Of a stretch of 32,058 nucleotides of DNA, positions 14,401 through 23,146 are shown piece by piece. The translations under genes and the position numbers were made by a program. This DNA comes from Muribaculaceae bacterium (GTDB lineage Bacteria; Bacteroidota; Bacteroidia; Bacteroidales; Muribaculaceae). The DNA is taken from contig JAIDDJ010000004.1 in assembly GCA_029055345.1 (NCBI GenBank), positions 1-32,058 on the forward strand. The letters run 5' to 3'. A model generated the notes under the pieces. That model did not search any database. It was given only the letters and a program-made list of their open reading frames with translations, and was not told the origin of the DNA. Within the stretch, counting starts at the first letter, position 1. Each line of letters opens with the position of its first letter.

Positions 14401-15040
14401 GATTATTGCTTTTTTGGGGGCGTTCTTGCTTCTTGCCTCATGCAGGATCAAAAAAGATTCACTCAATGCCGGTAGTCCGTTGGAAAACCGGGACGACTCA
14501 ATCTGTCGGGCGCTTGATTATCAACTTAAAAATTATCCGGAGTCACAGTATAGAGATGTATATAAGAATTTCATGCAGGATTTCTTCGGCCCCGGTCATA
14601 TTCTTTCCGATACGGCTGCGGCCGGTCGTTATCTTCGTTCTGAGCTTTCCTTGGATGAACCCTTTGATGGCCCCCTCTTTGAACCGACCGGTTACCAAGG
14701 GAACTTCTACAGGGTGAATCTATCCCTTGTAAAGGATGGCGTGATAGATTATCCGGAATTCTTCAATGCATTTATATCGAGTGTACAAGACATAGTTCCC
14801 CCCTCCGGTGAGGATTGGATGAAGACTTGGGGAGCGATTGACAGTATTATAAAAAGGAGGGGCCTGACATTTCCTGATGAAATTAAAGACAGAGAAGATC
14901 TAAGCAATCAGTTTGAAAATGGCCGATATATTGTTCACCACAGCCATAGGTTCAATGAATCATTCCATTTTCACTACCGCATAATTTCAAGGAAAAATTT
15001 TGAAGAAATAATTATCCCCTTGATTCATCCAAAAGAATGA
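14378..15040 (+). CDS. His-rich lipoprotein of the uptake operon, unknown function
   Basis: This 220-residue lipoprotein has lipobox LLASC with Cys22. The mature part contains a conserved-looking block NFMQDFFGPGHILSD (about 65-79), an EPTGYQGNFYRVNLSLVKDG region, and a C-terminal histidine cluster YIVHHSHRFNESFHFHYRII that could bind metal. I do not recognise a named domain, although such proteins seem to accompany this kind of receptor/permease pair in Bacteroidales (recollection, not verified). The start overlaps the end of the permease gene by 23 bp, implying coupled translation. A periplasmic or surface-anchored accessory, such as a binding protein or hydrolase for the imported ligand, is the likely role. 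Confidence 0.7.
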   Translation: MVRNFQFKIIAFLGAFLLLASCRIKKDSLNAGSPLENRDDSICRALDYQLKNYPESQYRDVYKNFMQDFFGPGHILSDTAAAGRYLRSELSLDEPFDGPLFEPTGYQGNFYRVNLSLVKDGVIDYPEFFNAFISSVQDIVPPSGEDWMKTWGAIDSIIKRRGLTFPDEIKDREDLSNQFENGRYIVHHSHRFNESFHFHYRIISRKNFEEIIIPLIHPKE

Positions 15041-15237
15041 ATGAGACATTTAGATTGGAGCCGTCCGTTAAAATTACAATTTTCACGCATCTATTTTGAC
15101 CCGGTTCCAAAGGACTGACTCAGTAATTGAGATGCGATAATGCCGACATATTGAACCTTCGTAATTAAAGAAATGTTAGATAGTTAGAAGGTCGAAGAGG
15201 GGAGTATGTCCTTCAGGATAATAATATATAATTAATT

Positions 15238-15251
15238 GTCAGTTGTCAGTT
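15238..15251 (+). promoter_or_regulatory. Tandem GTCAGTT repeat upstream of the PepSY-like gene
   Basis: GTCAGTTGTCAGTT (15238-15251) is an exact 7-bp direct repeat 31 bases before the start codon at 15282. No standard TAnnTTTG box was found here, so the gene may use an activator or alternative sigma factor. Weak evidence. Confidence 0.3.
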
Positions 15252-15281
15252 CAATAATAAAACACTTTAAAAAAATAAGAT

Positions 15282-15719
15282 ATGAAAAAGTTATTAACGG
15301 TAGTGATTCTTTTGGGATGTATCTTTTGTGCTTCAGCCCGTGATAGTTATACGCGCGACAAATCGGTCCTGCCTTCAGCAGCCCGAATAATGGTTGAAAA
15401 GAATTTCCAGGCGGAAGTTAATCATATCAAGATTGATAAGGAGTATGGAAAAGTAAGCGAATATGATGTGATATTAAATGATGGAACTGAAATATCATTC
15501 GACCCTCAAGGCCGATGGACCGACATAGAGGTACAACGCAACGGCTCAGTTCCTGGCGCATTGATTCCGGCATCAATTTCCTCTTATATAAAACAGACGC
15601 ATAATAATGCCTCAATCATTGGCATAGAAAAGAAAAAGACAGGCTATGAGGTTGAACTTTCTGACGGTGTTGAATTGATATTTAACCAGGCGGGGAAATT
15701 TATCAGATATGATAAATAA
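15282..15719 (+). CDS. PepSY-like periplasmic protein (two repeats)
   Basis: This 145-residue protein has a signal peptide (MKKLLTVVILLGCIFCASA). The mature part contains two copies of the PepSY-like (formerly DUF2874) module: about 30-82 (KEYGKVSEYDVILNDGTEIS, then FDPQGRWTDIE) and about 95-145 (KTGYEVELSDGVELIFNQAG, KFIRYDK). Members are exported beta-rich proteins abundant in Bacteroidales; their job is not established, and envelope-stress-linked expression is often seen. The gene is 27 bp upstream of yaaA and may be cotranscribed with it. Confidence 0.82.
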   Translation: MKKLLTVVILLGCIFCASARDSYTRDKSVLPSAARIMVEKNFQAEVNHIKIDKEYGKVSEYDVILNDGTEISFDPQGRWTDIEVQRNGSVPGALIPASISSYIKQTHNNASIIGIEKKKTGYEVELSDGVELIFNQAGKFIRYDK

Positions 15720-15746
15720 TCCGGACATCTAACTCAGAAGGTTTCT

Positions 15747-16526
15747 ATGCTTATATTGATCGCTGAATCCAAGACCATGGTCGAAAACGGGTCAGAGTTT
15801 ACAGAAGAAGAAATTAAGATTCATATGCCTTCGGGTATAGAAATGGCATCGGAAGTAATGCATCATATTGGGGAAATGAATGTCGCCGAGATTGCCTCCA
15901 CCATTAAAGTAAGCTCGACAATGGCCGGAAAGATATTGAGAATGGCTTATGATTTTCCCTTGACATCATCAGGGTTGTCGGCTATAGAATCCTTTACCGG
16001 AGTAGTATTCAGGGCTCTCGGATACGCTACGCTCCCGAAAGATGCGCAATCATATGTCGATGGCAACGTGTGCATAATATCCTCGCTTTACGGATGGTTG
16101 CGGCCATTGGATATTGTCAAGCCCTACCGAATGGAATTCAATACAAGATTGGCACCGGGAGATAAAGATTTCGCCTCATATTGGAGGAAGGATGTCACCA
16201 TTAATCTGGTCAATACGCTCCGCGAGAAAAATATCACGGATATTTTGGATCTGATGCCATCGGATGCAGCAAAATGTGTTGATAAAAAACTTGTGAAGCG
16301 GTTCGCCGGTATATGGAAAGTCGATTTCAAGCAAATTCAGCCCGGGGGGGTTTACCGGACTCCGCATGCGGGACGTCTGAAAACCCTAAGAGGCGAACTT
16401 TTGCGAGAAATTGCTCTCCGAGGTATTACAGATGTGAAGGACCTGTTGACACTTGAGACTCCCGCCATGCTACCACTTGGAACTCCCGACTACCCCGACC
16501 ATATAGCCTTCTGTGTTGATAGGTAG
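15747..16526 (+). CDS. yaaA: YaaA-family peroxide stress protein (DUF328/UPF0246)
   Basis: This 259-residue protein matches YaaA throughout: MLILIAESKTM at the start, ALGYATLPKDAQSYV, the family signature ISSLYGWLRPLDIVKPYRME, and FASYWRKDVTINL. In Escherichia coli YaaA lowers free iron and DNA damage during peroxide stress and has a DNA-binding fold. The first strand is followed by a Lys typical of the family. It lies 27 bp after the PepSY-like gene. Length is normal. Confidence 0.9.
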   Translation: MLILIAESKTMVENGSEFTEEEIKIHMPSGIEMASEVMHHIGEMNVAEIASTIKVSSTMAGKILRMAYDFPLTSSGLSAIESFTGVVFRALGYATLPKDAQSYVDGNVCIISSLYGWLRPLDIVKPYRMEFNTRLAPGDKDFASYWRKDVTINLVNTLREKNITDILDLMPSDAAKCVDKKLVKRFAGIWKVDFKQIQPGGVYRTPHAGRLKTLRGELLREIALRGITDVKDLLTLETPAMLPLGTPDYPDHIAFCVDR

Positions 16527-16622
16527 CAGATAATGGAGGTCAATTGGCCTGCACTTTCTGAGGCTATGAGGTTATAAGGTTATGATTTTAAAATGGGAGA
16601 AGTAGGGAGGGTACTAATTGAA

Positions 16623-16973
16623 ATGGATATTGAGAGATTAAGGGAATATTGTCTGGGCCTTGGGGATGTCGAGGAGAAGACCCCTTTTGGAAAATTTGCA
16701 GCCAAATTCGATTCCGTGCTTGTTTTTTATGTGCGCGGGCATATGTTCTGCATGACTGATATGGAGGATTTCTCTTATGTCGTCGTTAAGAATAGACCGG
16801 AAGTTATAGCTGAATTGCTTGAAACGAGAAATTCGTGCCGAAGCCAGCGCAATATGAGTCCGAAATATTGGATTGAACTTGATTTCGGGGGTGATATCGC
16901 AGAATCTCAGATTCTCAGACTCATAAATGAATCATTCGAGATTGTCAATAAAAAATATTCTCCGAAAAAGTGA
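16623..16973 (+). CDS. MmcQ/YjbR-family protein
   Basis: The protein is a small MmcQ/YjbR (CyaY-like fold) member: MDIERLREYCLGLGDVEEKT, PFGKFAAKFDSVLVFYVRGH, MFCMTDMEDFSYVVVKNRPE, and NMSPKYWIELDF near the C-terminus. I place the start at 16623 because homologues begin at this MDIE..REYC and an AGGGAGGG lies 12 bases upstream. An ATG at 16593 would add ten residues. The family has a DNA-binding-like fold but no firmly known role. It is convergent with the DUF1963 gene; a small GGGCC/GGCCC stem (16975-16994) lies between them. Confidence 0.82.
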   Translation: MDIERLREYCLGLGDVEEKTPFGKFAAKFDSVLVFYVRGHMFCMTDMEDFSYVVVKNRPEVIAELLETRNSCRSQRNMSPKYWIELDFGGDIAESQILRLINESFEIVNKKYSPKK

Positions 16974-17019
16974 AGGGCCAATAATGAGCGGCCCAATAAG
17001 AGGGTTCCCTGAAAATCCA

Positions 17020-17667
17020 TTAAGACGAGAGCACAATAGCCCGTACGTTGGAAAAGTCCCGTGAACGTAGGGCAGTGGGGGAGATTAGAAAGTCGAGAAC
17101 TCCACAATCCATGAAATTCAGGTCAAAGTCGTCCCCGTCGAACGAATCAACTTGCAGGAGAATCATCCAATCCTCGCAGGGATTATCCCAATTTTCCCAT
17201 TCCCTGTGTGTAGGCGGGGCAAAGAGGAGTGTCTCGTCAGTTTGATAGGGAATTTCAAGGCTGAATGACACCGCTAACGCCTCCGGAGCAATTTCCTCTT
17301 CATCTTCGTCTATGAGAACAACTTCCCGCAGGTTGTCAGTATCATGAATATAAATCACCCGGACATCTTCCGGACTTGAAATAGTGCCCCCGATTTCCGC
17401 AGACCGCTCGAAATGACCGAGATAATTATCGATTTTAGCGAAAAAGAGGAGTAGCCCCTCGTGCGGAAGCAGATTTTCAACATCGTATGGTGCCAAATCC
17501 GCCAAATTAAGCTGGCAGATAAAAGTGAAAGGGTATTCCACACCTTGATCGTCTATATATGTTGGATATGGTGTATCGTTCGGAAGTGCGGGATTGCCCC
17601 AGAAATGGGAGGCATCTTCAGGCAGCTCATATTTCGGCTTGGTGAGTATGAGGCTTATGGGTTTCAT
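17020..17667 (-). CDS. DUF1963 / YwqG-family protein
   Basis: This 215-residue protein fits DUF1963: an N-terminal SHFWGNPALPND with the family's G-x-P pattern, PFTFICQLNLADLAPYD, LLLFFAKIDNY, and the C-terminal half with WMILLQVDSFDGDDFD and a MDCGVLDFLISPTALRSRDF stretch. The family is widespread and uncharacterised, often carried next to toxin-immunity or stress genes. Upstream of its start is the 9-bp minisatellite at 17677-17793, so copy-number change there could affect expression. Confidence 0.85.
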   Translation of the reverse strand: MKPISLILTKPKYELPEDASHFWGNPALPNDTPYPTYIDDQGVEYPFTFICQLNLADLAPYDVENLLPHEGLLLFFAKIDNYLGHFERSAEIGGTISSPEDVRVIYIHDTDNLREVVLIDEDEEEIAPEALAVSFSLEIPYQTDETLLFAPPTHREWENWDNPCEDWMILLQVDSFDGDDFDLNFMDCGVLDFLISPTALRSRDFSNVRAIVLSS

Positions 17668-17676
17668 CTGGTTTTT

Positions 17677-17793
17677 AAGATTGATAAGATTAATGAGATT
17701 AATAAGGTTAATAAGGTTAATAAGGTTAATAAGATTGATAAGATTAATGAGATTAATAAGGGTAATAAGGTTAATGAGATTAATAAGGTTGGA
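17677..17793. repeat. 9-bp minisatellite, 13 units, with higher-order pattern
   Basis: Thirteen 9-base units of the form RAGRTTRAT (mainly AAGGTTAAT, AAGATTAAT, GAGATTAAT, AAGATTGAT) run without interruption; the last unit is degenerate. Units 1-3 recur in the same order as units 7-9, giving a 54-bp higher-order period. The array begins 9 bases upstream of the start codon of the minus-strand DUF1963 gene, in its leader or promoter. Confidence 0.85.
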
Positions 17794-17837
17794 GCGGTTG
17801 TAATATTAATGTTATAAGTATGGTAAGGATGGCCGGC

Positions 17838-18836
17838 TTATTCGGTTTGCAAAGGTGAGTTGAGGAATTCTTTGAGTCTGTCAAGGGAAAGGTTCTTTTG
17901 AAGAATAGTGCCGTTACGGTCGAGTATATAGATAGCCGGCGTGGAGCGTATGATATATGTTTCATCAGAGTCCAGAGCTCCCTCCGGAGAATATCCGACT
18001 ATCCAGCTTTTCGGCATTCCGGGTTTTATCATGGCGGGTCCGGGATTGTTCTGGCCGAAAGGATTGATAGCGATTACGCTCACTTCTCCACGGGCTTCAG
18101 CAATGGAGAAGGCTTCCGAACGCTTAATGATTTCAAATGCTTCATCACATTTATCACATCCGGGAGCATAAAATATAAGCACCCGCAGCGAAGCTTTGGG
18201 CGACAAGGATAGCAAGTCATGGCTTTGGCCGTCAGTCCCAATGAATGTAAAATCCGTGGCGATATTTCCCACTCTGTTTTTCAAAATGTCGGTCTTGTAT
18301 TTATCGAGCCTTTCATGATTTTCCTCCAAAAGTCCGGGTTGCGCCAGCAAAGGATTAACAAACATCAGATACAATTCCTCATCATATAGGGGTGACTCGG
18401 GTAAGTAAAGATAGCTGTAAGCATAGTCAGCCAGAGTATTCAAAGCCAAAGGATCAGTACCTATGGAGTTGACCAGCTCCGCTATGCAATCCATTCCCTT
18501 TTCACGAGGCGTGATGCCAAGAAGCGTGGCATATGTTGCCATACTTTCACCCATAAATCTTTCGTTTCCGAGAAGCCGCCGGTCATTCCAATCCATGCCA
18601 TCCCAATAATGGGCAGCTACGAAAGCAGCCCGTTCCTGCGGAGTGGTAAGCACAAGGGGCACTTCCGGAAGGGGCAATGTATATCCGGAAAGATCGGGAG
18701 AGGAGTCAGGCAAATTATTTCCGTCACCGGAGTGATATGGGCTGACGGCCTGGCAGCCGGGACCGGCTATAAATGCTGATAATATAAACGCGATTCCGGA
18801 TATTATTCTGAATATATCTTGGGTTAATGATTGCAT
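17838..18836 (-). CDS. DUF5106 thioredoxin-like lipoprotein
   Basis: This 332-residue lipoprotein has a hydrophobic signal ending near Cys28 (AFIAGPGC). The N-terminal region (about 60-185) resembles DUF5106: RAAFVAAHYWDGMDWNDRRL, NERFMGESMATYATLL. It is followed by a thioredoxin-like domain (about 190-330) with the redox pair in FYAPGCDKCDEAF (C227, C230) and a cis-proline region RSTPAIYILDRNG. Such proteins are periplasmic disulfide reductases or oxidases of Bacteroidales. The lipobox (G-P-G-C) is atypical. The gene is upstream of ywqG with the minisatellite between, and downstream of the fimbrial operon's terminator. Confidence 0.82.
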   Translation of the reverse strand: MQSLTQDIFRIISGIAFILSAFIAGPGCQAVSPYHSGDGNNLPDSSPDLSGYTLPLPEVPLVLTTPQERAAFVAAHYWDGMDWNDRRLLGNERFMGESMATYATLLGITPREKGMDCIAELVNSIGTDPLALNTLADYAYSYLYLPESPLYDEELYLMFVNPLLAQPGLLEENHERLDKYKTDILKNRVGNIATDFTFIGTDGQSHDLLSLSPKASLRVLIFYAPGCDKCDEAFEIIKRSEAFSIAEARGEVSVIAINPFGQNNPGPAMIKPGMPKSWIVGYSPEGALDSDETYIIRSTPAIYILDRNGTILQKNLSLDRLKEFLNSPLQTE

Positions 18837-18890
18837 AAAAAATAGTATGGTAAATAAATAAAGTGAAAAATAGTATGGTAAATAAATAAC
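18837..18890. repeat. 28-bp tandem duplication
   Basis: AAAAATAGTATGGTAAATAA with a following ATAA/GTG segment occurs twice with a 28-base period (TAGTATGG at 18843 and 18871), between the DUF5106 start and the fimbrial-operon terminator. The copies are almost identical, indicating a recent duplication in the DUF5106 upstream region. Confidence 0.65.
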
Positions 18891-18923
18891 GTGCGCTTTG
18901 CCTTAATAGTCTGCAAAGCGCAC
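18891..18923 (-). terminator. Terminator of the fimbrial operon
   Basis: GTGCGCTTTGC (18891-18901) and GCAAAGCGCAC (18913-18923) form a perfect 11-bp stem with an 11-base loop. In the minus direction it follows the last fimbrial gene by 31 bases and is trailed by TTATTTATTT. Confidence 0.75.
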
Positions 18924-18954
18924 GCCGATAAAAGTAAAAATTATGGAATATATC

Positions 18955-21900
18955 TTAGAAATTAGGATCTCGAATAGCGCGGACGGGGCGACCCATGGCG
19001 CGGCGGCCGTCGAAATGGGGAACAAGGACGTAATTTTCGCCTTGGAACGCATCAATGCCTACGGCTCCGGCGTGACTTGCATAAGAAACTTTACTGTTGT
19101 TCCACCTGGAGCTCCAGCCATAGAACATACGCAGATTGTAGTTGAGGCCGGCTTCAATAGTTTTGTCCTGATTGTCAGACTCAGCCTGCGTGAAAGTATG
19201 CCCGTTACTGTACCAGCGGTTACCGGTCGGGATAAGATAGACATTGCTTTCATCAGAATTCGTTCCCGTGCCATAAATTTTATATACATAAATACCATCG
19301 GGCTCAGCGTCAATCTTTCTGTCTCTTTCGCCGTTTAATGCGGCTTCGAATTCTTTCCATGTCGAACCGCTCAGCTTATTACCATCGTTAGTGAGAACAT
19401 TCCAGATTCCGGCATTCGGAACGATATATCCTACCGGTGACGGATCATATATCGTCTTCTGATGGTTCCACCAATCATCCTTGCTCGAATCGCCTGCTTT
19501 GACATTTTCGTGATTATTCCAGAGGTTAATATATCCTTGGTTGGTTACCCAATCCTGCTGAGCATCCGGCGGACTTGAAGTGGAGGTATGCACATACATA
19601 ATGTGAGGATTCCTGATGCCATCCTTCAATGTCTTATTTTTATTATTGGCGATATTGAAGGAGGTGGGCCCGAAGTTAGCCTTATAATTCTTCTTGCGGT
19701 CAACGAATCCGACCTGCGGGTCCTTGCGGCCCCATTGATAATAGGTATTGTTACCTATCTTGTAATTGACCGTCTCCCCCTGCTGTATAATATCAAGAGA
19801 GGCGGATGCAGTCTGCTTGGATTTGTCAGGTAAATACTGGATGAAATCCATGCGGCTTTTACGCTTGAGATATATCACGTTTTTAGGATCGCACCAGCCC
19901 AGGTTATAAGGTGACATATAGAAAGTGTTGTTGTTCTGGTTCTTCGTGATCTCGGAATCGCCTTTTTCGCGAACCAAAGTCGTCGGGTTGAGCTTGAATT
20001 TGAACTCAGAGGATTTAGCGGAAAGCTTATGAGGGAGGCCGTCGGAGCCGAGCCAATGTTCGGTAGCCCAGATATGCCAGCTCCACATTATATTTCCGGA
20101 AGCATCTTTGAGAGCTATGATGGCATTTCCCTGCTGAAGGTTTTCCTTATCCACAAAGAAACGGATCATTTTCTCATTACCGATAGTGACGAGAGCCACA
20201 TCTCTGACCATATTGTAAGCATCCTCCCATAAAAGTGATGCCGAAGCTCCATTTTTGATATAAGGATCAGATATAGCCACATCATTATAATCGGTCATTT
20301 TGGCGAGAACCGGATGTTTCGTTGATGTGGTCTGCGAGCACTGGTAGGCCCCGGTGTTAGTAGCTCCGTTCACTACTGCATTTCCATATACGAGCGGTAG
20401 AGAATACCAGCCCCCTCGGTCAACGATATAGCAATTAGCCGTATTCCTTGACTTAGAACCTCCGAATGTGGAGAGATCATATGGTGTGGATTTGTCAAGC
20501 ATACTCTGCTTGTAAGGAGCATTGTTCTGCATCACTTTATCGCCGGGCCAGTCGGTCACCAGATAATGTGGATACAGATCAATGTTATGTTTGTCGAAGG
20601 AAGTGCTTCCGGTGCCGTTGAACTTTAAGGAATGGTTATCGGTAATCCAGTTTGCGGCCGTGATTGCCTTTCCCTGATAAATCACGTCAGAGTTTCCTTG
20701 CACCTCATAACCTTCCGAGCCATCGAAAGAAGCAGTCCATGGAAGATTTTCAATGTATGAGGGTCTATTAGCGCGATAGCGATAGCTCTTCACGCTATAA
20801 TAAGCTGAATTTTTTTCGGCAGCGAACTTGTCGTCATTAGGCGAATATACATAAATATTGTCATACCCCTCCGCCTGATTTCCTCTGACGTCGAAAACAT
20901 ATACCCAGTTATCCTTTGATGTGGAAATGGTATAGACGTATTCGTGCCCCGGAAGCCATGTGGTAAGCGCGTTATCACGGATTTTGCCGCGGAGGGTGAT
21001 CTGCTCGGGGGTCATTCCCGTTCGTTTCAGCGTAACAATAATTTCGGCATCGGCGGGAATATCCTGAGGAATCATCATGAAGGTTTTCTCGGGCATGCGG
21101 TCGTTGAGCACCTCGTCCTTGGAATCATCCGCAGGGTCGACAATGCGGTCAGATACTTCATAATTGAAGTTCTGGGAAAAGGAAGCGGTACCTGACTGAG
21201 CGGACCAGCTGATATCTCCGGTTTTTGTTTCTGCATCGTAAGTGAAATCACATCTGCCTTTGGAGCGTACACCCGAAATGGTAACGTTCACAACTTCGCC
21301 ACCAAGCACATCGCGGATTGCGAACTTGACAGCCGAAAGAGCATGGTGGAACTCAAGGGGAGCGCGTCCGGAATTGCTGCCCGATTTATTACACTCGTAG
21401 ACCGAAAGAAGCAGATCCTGCTGAAGTTCGGCATCTTTATTCTGCGTTCCCTTGCGGGCATCATATTCGAAGGAAATATTGCCACCATACGCCGACAGAT
21501 TCTGAAGATTAGTAAGTTCAGAAGCCGGAGAAACAGCATGGAACGTAAGCATCTCATTAGAGGGCCAGTATTCAGTCCGGTCGGTGTACCAAATATTGTT
21601 GTCAGAATCTGCATTGCGGGTCTGACTCCAACCGAGATAATTTGATCCGTCTTCCTTCTTGTTGGCGAGTACATAGAAACTATTATGGAATCTGGAAAGG
21701 TCATCTACAGATTTAACCTGCATCCCACGGGTAGAGGGCTGATTGACTTCCGCATCTTCGCCCGGAACGAATCCGATTTTCCCGGAATCGTACGTGTGAA
21801 GGAAAAGCTGAGAATCCTCCTCGCCGGTCAGAACGAGGGGTTCGTAAACAGTATCTTCTTCGCTGCCGCGAGTCATGGATGACTGGGGAGCCTCCACCGA

Positions 21901-22032
21901 ATAAGCAGAGAACGTGATGGCATCCGGATTTCCTGCGGGTCCGGTTTGAAGCAGTTCATCGTCGCTGCAGGCAGATAGCCACGCGGCTGAAATGAAAAAC
22001 GATATATATAATAACTTATTTAATGTCTTCAT
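18955..22032 (-). CDS. Large fimbrillin-family lipoprotein, probable tip subunit
   Basis: I choose the ATG at 22032, one base after the upstream stop. It gives MKTLNKLLYISFF and a lipobox LSAC with Cys22 (1025 residues); an upstream ATG at 22062 only extends the signal. The N-terminal part (to about 370) is fimbrillin-like, with the family's HALSAVKFAI strand and LPGHEYVYTISTS. A long middle region follows, and the C-terminus (about 880-1025: DPSPVGYIVPNAGIWN, YLIPTGNRW, DGRRAMGRPVRAIRD) resembles the Fibrobacter-succinogenes-type major domain (FISUMP). A very large last gene in an Mfa operon is typical of the fimbrial tip/adhesin protein. The stop is followed by a strong terminator. Confidence 0.78.
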   Translation of the reverse strand: MKTLNKLLYISFFISAAWLSACSDDELLQTGPAGNPDAITFSAYSVEAPQSSMTRGSEEDTVYEPLVLTGEEDSQLFLHTYDSGKIGFVPGEDAEVNQPSTRGMQVKSVDDLSRFHNSFYVLANKKEDGSNYLGWSQTRNADSDNNIWYTDRTEYWPSNEMLTFHAVSPASELTNLQNLSAYGGNISFEYDARKGTQNKDAELQQDLLLSVYECNKSGSNSGRAPLEFHHALSAVKFAIRDVLGGEVVNVTISGVRSKGRCDFTYDAETKTGDISWSAQSGTASFSQNFNYEVSDRIVDPADDSKDEVLNDRMPEKTFMMIPQDIPADAEIIVTLKRTGMTPEQITLRGKIRDNALTTWLPGHEYVYTISTSKDNWVYVFDVRGNQAEGYDNIYVYSPNDDKFAAEKNSAYYSVKSYRYRANRPSYIENLPWTASFDGSEGYEVQGNSDVIYQGKAITAANWITDNHSLKFNGTGSTSFDKHNIDLYPHYLVTDWPGDKVMQNNAPYKQSMLDKSTPYDLSTFGGSKSRNTANCYIVDRGGWYSLPLVYGNAVVNGATNTGAYQCSQTTSTKHPVLAKMTDYNDVAISDPYIKNGASASLLWEDAYNMVRDVALVTIGNEKMIRFFVDKENLQQGNAIIALKDASGNIMWSWHIWATEHWLGSDGLPHKLSAKSSEFKFKLNPTTLVREKGDSEITKNQNNNTFYMSPYNLGWCDPKNVIYLKRKSRMDFIQYLPDKSKQTASASLDIIQQGETVNYKIGNNTYYQWGRKDPQVGFVDRKKNYKANFGPTSFNIANNKNKTLKDGIRNPHIMYVHTSTSSPPDAQQDWVTNQGYINLWNNHENVKAGDSSKDDWWNHQKTIYDPSPVGYIVPNAGIWNVLTNDGNKLSGSTWKEFEAALNGERDRKIDAEPDGIYVYKIYGTGTNSDESNVYLIPTGNRWYSNGHTFTQAESDNQDKTIEAGLNYNLRMFYGWSSRWNNSKVSYASHAGAVGIDAFQGENYVLVPHFDGRRAMGRPVRAIRDPNF

Positions 22033-22033
22033 G

Positions 22034-23146
22034 TTACTCAAGTTCGATATGGACTTTTCCACCCCACACCCAATCTTTTACTGTCGGCACGAAAGTCAAT
22101 TCGGCCAGGCGGAGTGTGAATTCATAAATATGATTGCGGACCACATCCCTAATGGCTCTGTCGGGCTGTGCCGGGTTGTCCGACCGGTAATTCGAAAGGT
22201 AAAGCAGACCGCTGAATTCCGGCTTGCTACCCGATTTAGATTTTAGTGTTACCTTGAAAGCGAAAGGTTTTCCGCTGTCAGTCAACCGGCTTTCTGAAAC
22301 GTAAGTGTACCATTGGGCTCCGGATTCCATTCGGAAATGAGGATCTTCAAGTTCATCGGCATCTGCGCGTAAGGCAAGGCATCCGTCGCGTGTCAGTTCC
22401 GAAGTGGAATCCACATCCATTGCTCCATCCGGAAGCGCAAATCCCGTAGCTTTAAGCAGCGGGGATTCATCAGCCATGGTGACCGACTTGATTTCATATC
22501 CATCCGGTCCGCATAGAGAATCATCGAGCTTTATGACGATCTTAGCCACGGCGCGAAGCATCATGATCTCTCCGATATTTTTCAATTCGTTCGGTCTGAT
22601 GGTTACGTTTCGGAAAGAGCGAATGCCCCACATCGGAATCCTCCAGCTGTCGGACTGTCCGAATTTGACTCTGAAAGGGAGTTTGCCGCTAATCCAGTCA
22701 GAATGGTCGGTCCAGGGGGTGTCGATACCCTCCACATTGGCCACGGCCATAATCTTACCGGAGAAAGTGGCATTACGGGTAGTCTCATCAATAATTACGC
22801 CCGGAGTCCTTGAATCCACGGTGCAAGTATAAATCCTGGCATCGCTTCCGGGCTTCTCCAAAGCATATAAAGGAGTAAGATTCGATTCATTATCGACGAT
22901 GAAGAGGTCAACCGAAGAAATCATTCGGTCGAAAGCCGACCCATCGGAAGTCTCACCCCAGTCATCGCCCCAAGTGGAGCGGCTGAATATTCCATCTGTT
23001 GTAAGCTGGATACTGAAAGTGTAATCCTCGGCAGTCGGTTGCTCCGGGAGTTCCTGCGACGAGCATGACGCCATCAGTCCCCCGATAATCATCAGAGCTG
23101 TCCCGGCAGGGACGTGGGTTCGAAATATGCGTCTTGTCTTTTTCAT
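22034..23146 (-). CDS. Fimbrillin-family lipoprotein, accessory subunit
   Basis: This 370-residue lipoprotein has lipobox LMASC with Cys28. The mature region includes FSIQLTTDGIFSRS, a DLFIVDNESNLTPLYAL strand, MMLRAVAKIVIKLDDSL (the fimbrillin hinge strand) and VRNHIYEFTLRLAE near the C-terminus, the typical end of the first fimbrillin domain pair. It starts as TAATG, overlapping the stop of the Mfa2-like gene, and is followed after one base by the large fimbrillin. Probably an accessory or tip-complex subunit comparable to Mfa3/Mfa4 by position; exact correspondence is inference. Confidence 0.75.
   Translation of the reverse strand: MKKTRRIFRTHVPAGTALMIIGGLMASCSSQELPEQPTAEDYTFSIQLTTDGIFSRSTWGDDWGETSDGSAFDRMISSVDLFIVDNESNLTPLYALEKPGSDARIYTCTVDSRTPGVIIDETTRNATFSGKIMAVANVEGIDTPWTDHSDWISGKLPFRVKFGQSDSWRIPMWGIRSFRNVTIRPNELKNIGEIMMLRAVAKIVIKLDDSLCGPDGYEIKSVTMADESPLLKATGFALPDGAMDVDSTSELTRDGCLALRADADELEDPHFRMESGAQWYTYVSESRLTDSGKPFAFKVTLKSKSGSKPEFSGLLYLSNYRSDNPAQPDRAIRDVVRNHIYEFTLRLAELTFVPTVKDWVWGGKVHIELE

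Noticed and set aside
17461..17817. Plus-strand frame encoding a repetitive NKVNKVNKINE tail
   Set aside because: Its first half is antisense to the DUF1963 gene and its repeat is just the translated minisatellite.
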